From: Chlorocebus sabaeus
Taxonomy: Eukaryota; Chordata; Mammalia; Primates; Cercopithecidae
Direction: 5' to 3'
Assembly (NCBI RefSeq): GCF_047675955.1
Contig: NC_132904.1
Span: forward strand, 84,077,447-84,141,446
Length of the DNA: 64,000 nt
In this document: piece after piece, positions 23,346 to 33,934 of the stretch
Layout: every line of letters starts with the position of its first letter
Numbering within the stretch: the first letter of the stretch is position 1
Notes under the pieces: generated by a model
The model's database searches: none
Seen by the model: only the letters and a program-made list of their open reading frames with translations
What the model was told of the DNA's origin: nothing
Program-made: the position numbers and the translations under genes

Positions 23346-23450
23346 AGAGAGAGAAAATGTAGTAAATTTTCTTAGAGAGAAAGGAAATGTAATACATTTT
23401 CTTAAAGAGGGAAAGAGAAGAAATGCAGTAAATTTTCTAGCAGAGACAAG
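23346..23450. repeat. Three-copy imperfect tandem repeat
   Basis: Three copies of a purine-rich unit, each containing a version of 'aaatgtagtaaattttctta' (variants 'aaatgtaatacattttctta' and 'aaatgcagtaaattttctag') separated by 'gagagaaag'-type spacers. The period is roughly 30-40 bases. Confidence 0.8.
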
Positions 23451-24279
23451 AAGCCATGTGGTTCCAGGAAGAGACAGAGTTAGATAGGCAAAGGGGCCAG
23501 GAGCCCACAGGTTTTCCAGTTTTTATGTGGCTTATCTGTAGTTCCTGTCATCGCATTCTATGAAATACACCTGATTCCTTATAATCAGCCCTCCTTATCT
23601 TAAGCTAGCTTGAATCTATACCTTGAAACCCAAGACAGTGAGCGAATGAAAGATCCGCACACAGTCTTAGTAGTAAATAAGGGCATCTGCCGCCCCGGTT
23701 TCTCCTTGCCAGTGAGAGGTTCCACAACAAGATGCCATCTTGCATTGAACTTCCGTAACTCCTGACTTGTTTTCTAATCAATTTTGGGCTAACGTTGTTC
23801 TTTCCTCCTTTGCTGGTTTGTATGTTACATCTAGCCTTAGTCTCTAGTGAGAATACACTGAGACAAGTTCCTAATAAAAAACCTCAAATTCATTTGCATT
23901 CCAAGGCTCACAATACCCACAGGTTTTCTGCCTTTAAGCAGAATTTCTGTCTGCAGCAGCCAAGCCCAGCAAGCAAGACAATCTTAACAGAGCTTCAAGT
24001 GGCATAATCCAGTGAAATACAGGTTCTGAGTACAGTTCTCCTATTGCACAAACTGGCCTGAAAGCAGAAGTCACATCAATTATAGGCAGAATTGAGCCTA
24101 TGGAAGTCAGCTGGGAAACTGGACTAACTTGGGTAAATGTTACATTGACCTCTGCCAGCACTATCAACTGATCCATCAATAAACTGGCAATCCATCAAAT
24201 CTACACAAGTTCACTGACTGACCTAGCACATCAATAAAATATTATGCCTGGAAACCAGAGGTGCTAAGGGGGAAACTAG

Positions 24280-24410
24280 TTTTAGGGTCAGACATACTCA
24301 CCTTGAAGCCTGCTCTATTCTTTCTGGGAGCGTTTGAGCAAATTTACTCAAATTCTCTGAGCCTCACTTTCTTTATCTGTAAAATGAGGTCAATAATGAA
24401 TCCTTAGTAT
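24280..24410 (+). repeat. MIR SINE fragment
   Basis: 'gagcaaatttactcaaattctctgagcctcactttctttatctgtaaaatgaggtcaataatg' is a clear MIR core on the plus strand. Confidence 0.7.
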
Positions 24411-24509
24411 GTGTTTCCCACCCTAACCCAAGCGCCCACCAATATCTAAGGCTACATAAGAGAGCAAAGTTGAATCTCTCGTATTTTCTCATTTAAATTT
24501 AATTTTTCT

Positions 24510-24795
24510 GGCCGAGCGTGGTGGCTCACGTCTGTAATTCCACACTTTGGGAGGCTGAGGCGGGCCAGTTGCCTGAGCTCAGGAGTTTGAGACCAGCCTG
24601 GGCCACATGGCAAAACCCTGTGTCTACAAAAAATTTAAAAATTAGTCGGGTGTGGTGGCACATGCTTGTGGTCCCAACTACTTGGGAGGCTGAGATGGGA
24701 GGATTCCTTGAGCCCAGGAGGTCGAGGCTACAGTGAGCTGCAATCACATCACTGCCCTCTGGCCTGGGCAATAGAGTGAGACTGTCTAAATATAT
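24510..24795 (+). mobile_element. Older Alu element (AluJ/S type)
   Basis: It begins 'ggccgagcgtggtggctcacgtctgtaattcc' and shows both arms, with 'cctgagctcaggagtttgagaccagcctgggc' and 'gcttgagcccaggag'-like segments. The many differences from the young consensus and the short, decayed A-tail point to an older subfamily. Reading frames on both strands here are Alu artefacts. Confidence 0.93.
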
Positions 24796-24799
24796 ATGT

Positions 24800-25400
24800 A
24801 TTTCCAAATAGCTGCCTACCAATAGGCCAGTTAACACTTGGACCAGGTATGGCATAGACACTAAGTGGTTGTACCCCTGCAGTAAGCTGATGTCTGCTAG
24901 CCTGAAGTTAGAAGATCTGGATTCTAGTGCTACATTTGAACCTCTCCTTCACACCCTGTCAACTATGAAAGAATAGAATCATTCCTTCTCCCAGGTTTTC
25001 TGAAGATTGCATGAGAAAATGATTTGGAACAAAAGGTTAGGCAATCTGTAGGGCTTCCACAAGAGAAGGCTGATGGTGGAAATGACTCTGTAGTTAATCT
25101 GAAGCCAACTGAACTGCCCTTGCAGGGAGGTAGGGGCTGAATCTGGCAGCCGTCAACCATACTCCACTAACCTGGAGGAAGCTGAGGGTGAATTAATACA
25201 GAGTAGGGAGGCAGAATTCTTTATTGAATAATTAGTACTCTCCTTTCGTAATGTCTTGTAGGACCTTGTTACTCAGAGTGTTGGTGAAACCTTGTCTGGA
25301 GTTTTTGACTCACAGAATTTATTGGCATAATAAAATGGGATTTTAAGCGTCTAAATATTGCATTAATTTGTAGATAGCAATAGTAACTGGAACAAATAAT
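24800..25400. other. Unassigned stretch
   Basis: No recognised gene or repeat. Confidence 0.4.
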
Positions 25401-25404
25401 AGGG

Positions 25405-25545
25405 TGCAGTATGGACATCACACGGGAGCTCATTAGAAATGAAGAAGTTCAGGCTTCACCCAAGACCAACTGAATATAAATCTGCATTTTAACAAGATCC
25501 CCAGGTGATCCATATGTGCACTGAAATTAGAAAAGCACTAAAATC
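25405..25545 (+). mobile_element. MER5A-like hAT MITE fragment
   Basis: 'gggagctcattagaaatgaagaagttcaggcttcaccc', 'ctgaatataaatctgcattttaacaagatccccaggtgatccatatgtgcac' and a decayed right end 'gaaaagcacta' match the layout of MER5A. Confidence 0.75.
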
Positions 25546-25884
25546 TAGTAGAGAACATAGGAGATTGGCTTTTAGCTGGCTTCTAATTAGAATAATGATG
25601 CAAATTGCAAAACCGACCAAAATTCCTTTTGTCAGTTGGCTAAGATGAGGAAAAGAAGAAAAACCTCTTTAAAAAAAATTTTTTAGTCCTCTTTTGCAAG
25701 GCATTTCCTTCAGCTGTTTTTTATTTATATAAAAATTAGGTTTGGAGGTAAGATAATTGATTTGTTTCATTAGCTCAATTGTTAGCAGCTGGGTCATCAG
25801 AACTGGGAATAAGGAAGACTGGTGGGGAGAAAGGCAACAAACACTAACGGGAGGAGTACTATTTTGTTGTTGTTGCTATAGATT

Positions 25885-26040
25885 AGTTGATTCCTCAGAA
25901 AAGCTCTATAAGAAGTCTTATTTTACAGATCAGAAATAGGTTCATAAAGTTTGAACAGGTTGCTAACTTCATTCAAAGAGCTAGAATTTAAATGCAGGCC
26001 TGTTTGATTTTAAACATTATACCCCACTATTTGTTTCAGT
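25885..26040 (-). repeat. MIR SINE fragment
   Basis: Reverse MIR pattern: 'ttattttacagatcagaaataggttcataaagt', 'agctagaatttaaatgcaggcctgtttgattttaaa'. Confidence 0.55.
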
Positions 26041-26043
26041 TAC

Positions 26044-26407
26044 TGATATGGTTTGGCTGTGTCCCCACCTAAATCTCATCTTGAATTATAGCTCCCATAA
26101 TTCTCACGTGTTGAGGGAAGGACCTGGTGGGAGATAATTGAATCACGGGGGTGGTTTCCCCAATACTGTTCTCGTGATGCTGAATAAGTCTCACGAGATC
26201 TGATGGTTTTATAAGGGGAAACCTCTTTCACTTGGCTCTCGTTCGCTCTCTTGCCTGATGCTGTGTGAGATGTGCCTTTCACTTTCTGCCATGATTGTAA
26301 GGTCTTCCCAGCCATATGGAACTGTGAGTCTATTAAATATCTTTTTCCTTATAAATTACCCAATCTCAGGTATGCCTTTATCAGCAGCATGAAAACAGAC
26401 TAATACA
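26044..26407 (+). mobile_element. Solo MaLR LTR (THE1/MST group)
   Basis: A complete LTR of 364 bases, from 'tgatatggtttggctgtgtcc' to 'gactaataca', with the central 'tctcacgagatctgatggttttataa', the 'gccatgattgtaagg' block and an 'attaaat' polyadenylation-type site. It is flanked by 'gttac' and 'gttgc', a plausible 5-base target duplication with one change. There is no internal region, so it is a solo LTR left by recombination of an ancient non-autonomous ERVL-MaLR. The GGGGAAACC segment differs from the two THE1 LTRs at 33-36 kb and suggests another subfamily. Confidence 0.9.
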
Positions 26408-26429
26408 GTTGCTACTGATGCTTACAAAT

Positions 26430-26940
26430 TAATACAAAAGTTAGAAGGTTAAAACAATCGTTTTATTATGCTAATAAATTCTATGGGTGAGGAATTCTAG
26501 ACAAGGCACAGAGGGAATGCCTTGTCTCGTCTCCTAATGGATGGGGCGACTTTGTAGCTAGAGCTGGACTCAGAGGAAGGCACCTTCACTTACATGTGAG
26601 GCAGTTGATGCCGACCAGCAGTTTGGATAAGCTGGTGCTTCTCGCCAGAATACCTACACATGGCCTCTCCATGTGACCTGGACTTTTTAGCAGCATGGTG
26701 GTCTCAAGGAAGTTGGACTTTTTCATGGTGTCTGAACGTTCCAGATGTGAGTGTCCAAGTGAATAAGACAAAAGCTTTATCACCTTTTCTGACTAAGCCT
26801 TAAAAGTCTTATAGTTCCTGTTCTACCACATTCTATTGGAGTTACAGGTTAAGTAACTACAAATCTGCCCAAATTCAAGGGGAGGTGACAAAGATCCCAC
26901 TTCTGATGAGAGGATCATCAAAGGCCATGTAATTATCTTT
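26430..26940 (+). repeat. Old medium-reiterated repeat, class unassigned
   Basis: Blocks 'ggttaaaacaatcgttttattatgctaataaattctatgggtgagg', 'acatggcctctccatgtgacctgg', 'gcagcatggtggtctcaagg', 'ctaccacattctattggagtta' and 'attcaaggggaggtgac' follow the order of a familiar mammalian repeat that I cannot name with certainty. It is non-coding. Confidence 0.45.
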
Positions 26941-26944
26941 AATT

Positions 26945-29555
26945 TCCTTAGCATTTGATGGGATACCTTTGGGGTGTACTTTGATGGGATATGGTAGGCC
27001 ATTTGAGTCAAAAGTTTTGCTTCACTGTTGCATAGGAACAGCTATATGTAGTCATAAAGCAGCAGATGCAACCACATGCCAGGCATCTGAGGGCAGCAAC
27101 TGATTTGTTGACTTCTTCCAGTTATCTTTGTAGGCCTTGCCAAAGTAAGTAGAACTTTCAAGCTGTAGTAAGCAGGAACTAGAAATTTCAGTTAAAGCTT
27201 CTAATGGAGATTGAAAAAAGCAAGGTGAAGTCTTTGTGTCTTCTGGAGGAAAGTTTAATATGTGGGAAGTGGACATTGGGTTGGTGATTTCTGGCACAGG
27301 TGTTGAAAGGCACTCACCTTTCTCCATTATTTCCAGGGTTCTCTTGCTTTTTTCACTTTCTTGACCTGATTTACTTTGACAAGAAGAACTACTGTTTTCC
27401 AAGATACTTTGCTTCTCAGTGTATTTGACTCAAACGTCAAGAGGAAATAGAAGAGATAATGTGAGAAGTGTTAGGGAATCCAAGGGGAAAAAGCCCTAGA
27501 TAGGTTTAAAAATCAAGTCTCCTTAGCTTGATTCTGATGGATTCCAGCTTGGAGGATGACTAGGTCATCCTCCAAATTGGTTATCTCTGTTGAGAAGACC
27601 TGAAAAAACATCCCCTAAATGGTTCAGATTCTGGAGGGAAGTATCTCATCTAACATTTAATGTCATAACGATCATTGCTGTCTAACTCATATGAGAATAG
27701 TCTATTACCTAAGAAGAAAACAGGGAAAGCCACAAGCAGAACTGACAATAATAATAGTGAATATAGTCATAAAATGATCTAAACTGGGGAGCAGCTCCCA
27801 TGTGCCACTCTCTGCCTGGATATTCATTCCGCAGCTACTATTTCCCGCTACATGAAGAGTCATACAGCAGGTTGGTCAAATGACTGAATGACAATATAGA
27901 ATTTGAGTTAGATGTAACTGCATCTGTGATACAAATTGTCAAACTGCAGATATAAGTAAATGCCTAATCTCAAAATCTGTTTCTCTATCTCACTCCCACT
28001 GAAAGTCATTAAGCTAAAGTCAAACAATTAACAGTCATCCTGTTTCCATCATAGTTTTCTAGCATATGATGCTACGATACCCCCAGGGACTGATTTTAAG
28101 CTGCCATCCCAAGGGGAGAAAGGAAAGTAAAATTCATTCCCCACATACTAGGTTCTATGGCTTTGCAAGTGGGAAAATTAGGAAGAACAGTGTGGGTACA
28201 GAATTTGTTGAGAGTTTACTGGCCCCAAAGTAAGGCAGGAAGATCAAGCAGGGGAGTGAGCTGATCCACGAATGCTGAGGTTGAAAAGATACTGGCCATC
28301 AAAGCCACACAATTTTGCCCCATAGGAGCATGTTCAGAATTACAAAAGACTTGAAATATTCTGACACAGCAGCCACAGGAAACTGCAGCAGAGGCAAAAT
28401 GGTCTTCTAAGCCGCCTTGATGCAGATGCCGTGCTCTGGCGAGCTGCCCATTGGCCTCTGTGCTGATGGAGATGATTTCCCTACATAAAGTTGCTCGAGT
28501 TGTCAAAAATGAGCAAGAGGGTGCTGCTAACTTTGAAGTGAGTATGGCATAAGTGCTTGCTGAGGTAATGGTGAATCACAGCTTTGGATTTCAGGGACAG
28601 GGAGTGGGTGCTGTTCCTAGTGTTAGCTCAAGATGAAATTGGACAAGGTCTCCAATTATCCTGGGCCCCTTATTTTTTCTCTTTTCAGGATACAGAGAAG
28701 TGATGATTGGTCTGTTTTCTTCAAGTAACGAGTAACATTCATCTACATAGTGTTTACACTGAGAAAGTGGTTGGGAACTTTTTTGGGGACATGGGGAACA
28801 CAGGTTGAAAATCTTACATAACCTTTCTGATTCTAGCTTTTTTTTTTTTTTTTTTCCTGTAGGCATGGTATTATAATCGATTCAGCATTTTTCTTTTTCT
28901 GGTCTCAGGTGTTCTTTTCCATGAGTTGGGACATACTAGAGGTCCTAGACTTTCTGAGTGGGACTTGTGAATCCAGTGAGCTATTCCATCAGGCTGAGAG
29001 GCCAGGATAGTGCGTGGCATCCCCTGCCACAGATGGCTGCCAGCCTCCTAGAATTTCTCGCCATAAGGGGAAAGTGAGAGTGTTGATGGATGAACATAGA
29101 TTCCCGCCCACTCACTGTGGATGGAATTTGATTTGATTCCATTCAATGCAAGGTCATCAGATCCCTTTTTGTGCTCTCCTGTTCCATTCCAATTCAGCCC
29201 ATCTCCATCCATTCCATCTGTCTCAAATTTTGTAAGTTCCATTTCATTTTTTGTTTTGGAGATATAGAATTCTTTTCTGCTTAAGGAGCTCTGTGGACAA
29301 CACCCTGCTAGCCATGTCAGGGCAGTCATAGGAAACCTCTTGTAAAAGTGACTTAGGAGATTTATCAAGCTGCCCTCAATTTTACCCATTCCAAGGCCCT
29401 GCTGTTGCTATTCCTGGTTTTCCTCTTGAATGTACCCTCTCTACTTCTCCTCTGAGGCATGTGAGGAGGAAGGAGCATCTGGAGGAAGACTGGAATCCTG
29501 GGTCCTGACTAGTTCTTATTTATCTCTGAATCTCAATTTGTGTGCCCAATATAAG
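26945..29555. other. Unassigned stretch with scattered minus-strand frames
   Basis: No repeat family recognised. Minus-strand frames at 27,052-27,402 (116 aa), 28,216-28,506 (96 aa), 28,591-28,866 (91 aa) and 29,048-29,389 (113 aa) are longer than expected for such AT-rich DNA, but none shows a motif I recognise and they do not form one continuous alignment. There is a T-run at 28,838-28,855. Confidence 0.4.
27052..27402 (-). other. Open frame of unknown origin, possible decayed pseudogene
   Basis: A 116-residue minus-strand frame with a Ser/Lys/Glu-rich N-terminal third (SSSSCQSKSGQESEKSK) and a more ordinary C-terminal part (KAYKDNWKKS). Its composition looks more protein-like than most chance frames here, and it is not in a repeat I recognise. 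I know no family match, and no splice structure, promoter or poly(A) tract supports expression. It could be a fragment of a retrocopy or chance. Confidence 0.2.
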
Positions 29556-29561
29556 GCACAT

Positions 29562-29655
29562 ATTAGGTTGGTGCAAACGTAATCATGGTTTTTGCCATTA
29601 AAACTAATTAAAAATAATGGCAAAAACCACAATTACATATGTACCAACCTGATAT
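29562..29655 (+). mobile_element. MADE1 mariner-type MITE, palindromic
   Basis: An element of about 90 bases with 'ttaggttggtgcaaacgtaat' at the left and 'aattacatatgtaccaacct' at the right, with TA at both ends. The centre 'tttttgccatta ... taatggcaaaaa' makes the whole element a long hairpin with only a few mismatches. This is the structure of MADE1 (a Tc1/mariner MITE), the family from which primate miR-548 genes arose. Whether this copy is transcribed cannot be seen. Confidence 0.93.
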
Positions 29656-29877
29656 ATATGACACATCTTTGTTAATTGCAGTCCATGTTAGTTGAATAAA
29701 TAATAAGCTCTGTGGCCTTGGGCAAGGCACTTGCCCTTTCTGGGTTTGTTTCCCTCTCTTGCAGATCAGGCAATTTGACTAGGTCAGTGGTTCTGACTCT
29801 GATAGGAATTCTGATTCGGGAAGTCAGTCCCAGTAAAATCAGATTCTGAGAGTCAGAATAACAGTGATTTAAGGGCA

Positions 29878-30085
29878 TTCCAGTTGCAGCTCTACCACTT
29901 ACTAGCTCGGTGATCCTGGACAAGTGACTTAGCTTCTTTAATCTGTTTACTCATGTGTGAAAGGAATGTAATACCCATGCCAGATGGTGTCTATGGGAGT
30001 TAAATGAGTACTATATGCAAAGTGTTCCCTACAGTGCCTGGAATGTAAACAGTGTCATGTGAGTGTTGGCCATTATCACTTGAGT
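29878..30085 (+). repeat. MIR SINE
   Basis: 'gcagctctaccacttactagctcggtgatcctggacaagtgacttagc', 'gaatgtaatacccatgcc', 'gggagttaaatgagtactatatgcaaagtg' and 'cagtgcctggaatgtaaacagtg' are MIR blocks in order. Confidence 0.82.
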
Positions 30086-30179
30086 GGGCCTCTATTGTAC
30101 ATCAAGAGCTGGCCATTTGGTATGAAGAAAATAAAGTTGACTAGAATACTTTTCCCTGACATCAGGAAGTTTATAATCA

Positions 30180-30390
30180 TCCTGGCTAACACGGTGAAAC
30201 CCCATCTCTACTAACAATACAAAAAGTTGGCCAGGCATGGTGGCGGGCACCTGTAGTCCCAGCTACTCTGGAGGCTGAGGTAGGAGAATGGTGTGCACCT
30301 GGGAGGCGGAGCTTGCAGTGACCCGAGATTGTGCCACTGCACTCCAGCCTGAGCGATAGAGTGAGACTCCATCTAAAAAAAAAAAAAAAA
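30180..30390 (+). mobile_element. 5'-truncated AluY with target duplications
   Basis: It starts inside the left arm at 'catcctggctaacacggtgaaacccc' and runs to an A-tail ending at 30,390. It is bracketed by 'agtttataatca' (30,168-30,179) and 'agtttattatca' (30,391-30,402), a target-site duplication with one mismatch. It is therefore a genuine truncated insertion rather than a later deletion of a full Alu. Confidence 0.93.
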
Positions 30391-30403
30391 AGTTTATTAT
30401 CAG

Positions 30404-31464
30404 TGAAAAGATAGGTCATAAACTTTGTGAAATGTAAATATATGTATAGGAAAAAAACAAAGTATAGTAATATATTATTGGGAGTCATCTGTATAGTAGC
30501 ACTATTGATATAGTTTTTTAAAATTTATATTTTTTGGAATTTTTATGTTTTCTAAAATGAGCTTTTAAATCTTAAGGACAAATAAACATTCATATCAGAA
30601 CAGTCGACTTTAACATAGGAGATATTTGGAATTATAATCCAAAAAACTCAAGTTGATTCTTTTCTTTTGTACTATCCCCCCTTCATTCAGGATAAAGCAA
30701 AGAAAAAACATTGACATGATAAAGCCCTTCAAGGTCTGCTCTTCAGCTTCATTTCTTTCCATTTCCCCTCTCACACTCTGTGGTGCAGCCATTCTGAATT
30801 ATTTTCTGTTCTCTGAAACAGATTCAGTCTTAAAGTTCTACTCAGTCGTTCAATCAACCAGTATTTATTGAGGACTTCAATGACCCCTTGCGAGAAGAGC
30901 AAAATGCAGCAGGGAGCTGACTATGGGAGATTTCCTTAGTGGATAGTTTGTGTTGAACTCCTTTGCCTAAGAAAAAGTAGAAGTCATATTTGATATTTGA
31001 TCTATATTGTTTTGAGAATGAATACAAATAATTTTGGTTGATGAGAATTGTACACAAAAACGTTTTAATTCTCAAGTATTACATGTTAGGTAAGCAAGAT
31101 AAGGTTATTGAGACTAAAGTTATTAATTCCTCCGTTTTCTCTGAGTCTTGGGATGAATTTCCTCTACTTCTACAGTCGCACAGGAGAAGGCTGGCTTCTG
31201 GTGAGTGTGCTGTTGGGAGGTGTTGAGAAGCTTCCACCTGCAGGGTAAATGCCAGGACTAAAAACAGATCATGTTCTAGACCAAGGGCTGCAGAAGAAAA
31301 GAAATAGGTAGTTAATACATTCCCCTTCTTTGTATCCTAGATTCAGCAAGCAGACTTCTTTTTCTTTTATTGCCAACTAGTAAATACACTGTATTAATTG
31401 AGAATCCATTATGTACCAGGAAGTGGTGATGAATAAGGGAGATAGAAACCCTGTCCTCAATAAT
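30404..31464. other. Unassigned AT-rich stretch
   Basis: No recognised gene or element. 'cagtatttattgaggacttcaatgacc' (30,858) and 'gagaatccattatgtaccaggaagtggtgatgaataaggg' (31,400) resemble L2 ends but are too short to call. Confidence 0.4.
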
Positions 31465-31720
31465 AATATGTATTAATATTCATTACATGATGGGCAGTAA
31501 ATACTTTGCATGTGTTAACTCACATAATCCTTATAATAACCTTGGAAGGAAGGTACACTGATCATCTCCATTTTAGAGATATAAAAATAGAGGCATTGAG
31601 AAAACAAATACTTGCCTAAGCTGTCACAACTACTAAACCGGAGTGGAGGTGTTCCTTGGATTTGAATTCAGTCTTCCTGTCTCCAGAGCCCAAGTCTTAA
31701 ACACTTATTATACTATATCA
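31465..31720 (-). repeat. MIR SINE, nearly complete
   Basis: Reverse MIR: 'aatactttgcatgtgttaactcacataatccttataataacc', 'gatcatctccattttagagatataaaaatagaggc', 'ggatttgaattcagtcttcctgtctccagagccc' and the end 'tactatatcatagc'. Confidence 0.82.
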
Positions 31721-31939
31721 TAGCATACATGCATACATTCTAGTGAGGCTGCTGAGAGCTCCTTGTTGACATGAACAATTCAGGTAAAACACATGGGTAG
31801 GACAGAGAGGATTAAAACAGGCTATTAAGCATCCAACAGGTAACTTAAAAACCACATTGTAGCACTTTCCTTTTCTCTTCTGAGGCTTTGCAAAGGCTGT
31901 CCCACCTCCTGAATAGCCTTTCTTTCTTCCCATAGATTG

Positions 31940-32798
31940 ATACACTTAAAAAATACTTACATATAATTTACATAAGATGATATACCCACATCTTAAGTAT
32001 GTAGCTAAATGAGTTTTGACAAATGAATACGTTGGTGTAGCTGCCACTCAAATCAAGAACATTTTTGTCACCTAGAAAAGTCCTCTGTACTCAACTACCC
32101 CACACTTGACTCTTTCTGCCTAGCTGGATCTGATTTCTGTTAACATAGCTTAGTCTTGTTTGTGTTCTAGAATTAGTGAAATCATACAGTATGTTCTCTT
32201 TTGTTTTGGCTTCTTTCACTCACCATAATGTTTTTGAGATTTATTCATAATGTTGTGTTTCTTCTGTTTTCTTTTGGTTTTTGTTTTATTACTGAGTCCA
32301 TTGCTTGAATTTACCATACTTTTAACATTGTTTTACCTGTTGAAAAGAGGTATCAGGAGTGTTTCCAGTTTTTGGCTAATATGAATAAAGTTTCTACAAA
32401 CATTTTTGTACTTTTTGTGAACACATGGCTTTATTCCTTTTGAGTAAATATGTGGGAGTAGAATTGCTGGATTATTCAACAGGTGTTTACCTGTTTTCTA
32501 AAGTGGTTGCATCTTTTTGCATTCCCACCAGTGGTCTAGGAGATTTCCAGTGGCTCCATTTCATCACCAACATTTTGCATTGTTAGTATTTAATTTTGAT
32601 GGTTCTAGTGTCTGTGAAGCAATATCTCATTGTAGTTTTGATTTGCATTTCCCTAATGACTAATAGTGTTAAATATATTTTCATGTGTTTCTTGGCCATT
32701 CATATATATTTTGAGAAATCTGTGCTTGAATCTTTTGGCTACTTTTTAGTTTGTCTGACTTTAAAATATTAAGTTATAGGAGTTCTTTATATATTCCA
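31940..32798 (-). mobile_element. L1M LINE, minus strand, 3' portion
   Basis: The plus strand carries the reverse complement of an old L1M 3' UTR and ORF2 end: 'gaattagtgaaatcatacagtatgttc', 'ggctaatatgaataaagtttctacaaac', 'gtgggagtagaattgctgga', 'tgcattcccaccagtgg', 'aggagttctttatatattcc'. The element breaks at about 32,798, where a processed pseudogene has inserted, and resumes near 36,564. It is ancient and non-coding. Confidence 0.87.
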
Positions 32799-32813
32799 AA
32801 TTTAAGATTTTTT
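32799..32813. repeat. Left target duplication of the HMGB3 retrocopy
   Basis: 'aatttaagattttt' here matches 'aatttaagcttttt' at 36,550-36,563 with one change. The L1M match stops at one copy and resumes at the other, as expected for LINE-mediated insertion. Confidence 0.8.
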
Positions 32814-33574
32814 TAAATTACTCTTTATTTAACTTCAAAAACATTTCAGCATTCTAAATATACAAAAATAAATTTTTGCGAATTACCTTTAAGTACAGAA
32901 GGTTCTTGAACTTTCATTGATGCAGGGGTTCTTCACTTTGCTGACAATGAAGAGTTCTACAGTTTGTTTAAAAACAGTTTAAAAACTACTGCACTTAATT
33001 AAAAAAAATCTAAGCACTGCTCATGTCAGCTGACCCCACTTTGTCCATGGCTAAGAATGGCAAGAGAATGCTGTGTCACTATATACAGAAACAAGACAAC
33101 CTGAAGCTAAATAGATGCACTGCAGAGTCAACAGGTCCAACCTCATAGTAACAAGGATGTTACTGAGCTCGGGTGCCTCTAAAAGTCACCTTTCCCCACA
33201 GCCTCAACACCAAGCAAGGAGTATCAGTAGTTTGCCTTTGTTGTTCTATTCTTTTTAGAAACTATAAATACATACAGTTGATAACTCAGGGTTTCTACCT
33301 CATAACCATATAATTAACACCACCTTGCAAATAAAAAAATGCCAGAAATATCTTTAAATGCCTTGTCACACCAACAGCAAAGTATACAGAATGAGGAAAA
33401 TACAAAAGTGCCTTTTCATTTTAAAAATACTTGGAAATATGTACAACTCTTGTACAGTTTCATGGTGCTCCAGACACCCATGGCCACTTCATGTAAACAA
33501 GTGACAATTTCTAGAGTACTTTGAGAGACTATAATGTGATTGTGATTAAATTATGTAATTAAATCTAAGGAAGG

Positions 33575-33934
33575 TGATATCATTTGGCTGTGTCCCCACC
33601 CAAATCTCATATTGAATTATAGCTCCCATAGTTCCCATGTGTCATGGGAGGGACTTGGTGGGAGGTAATGAATCATGGGAGTGGGTCTCTCCTGTGCTCT
33701 TCTCATGATAGTGAATAAGTCTCGTGAGATCTGATGGTTTTATCAAGGGGAGTTCCCCTACACAAGCTCCCTCTTGCCTGCCGCCATGTAATATATTCCT
33801 TTCTCCTCCTTTGCCTACCGCCATGATTGTGAGGTCTCCCCAGTCATGTGAAACTGTGAGCCCATTAAACCTCTTTTTCTTTATAAATTACCCAGTCTCG
33901 CATATGTCTTTATAGCAGCATGAGAACTAATACA
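33575..33934 (+). mobile_element. THE1 5' LTR
   Basis: A 360-base LTR starting 'tgatatcatttggctgtgtcc' and ending 'actaataca'. It has the THE1 hallmarks 'gtgagatctgatggttttat', 'cttgcctgccgccatgtaat', 'gattgtgaggtctccccag' and the 'cattaaacctc' polyadenylation region. The flank 'gaagg' (33,570-33,574) pairs with 'gaaag' (35,865-35,869) as the 5-base target duplication typical of MaLR elements. Confidence 0.95.

Larger units (their letters stand above)
22645..24275. other. Unassigned stretch with GT/CG tract
   Basis: Apart from the simple and tandem repeats at 23.3-23.45 kb described separately, I see no recognised gene or transposon. Confidence 0.4.

Noticed and set aside
23346..23450. Possible CRISPR-like array
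   Set aside because: The repeats are degenerate with no distinct spacers, and the sequence is clearly mammalian.
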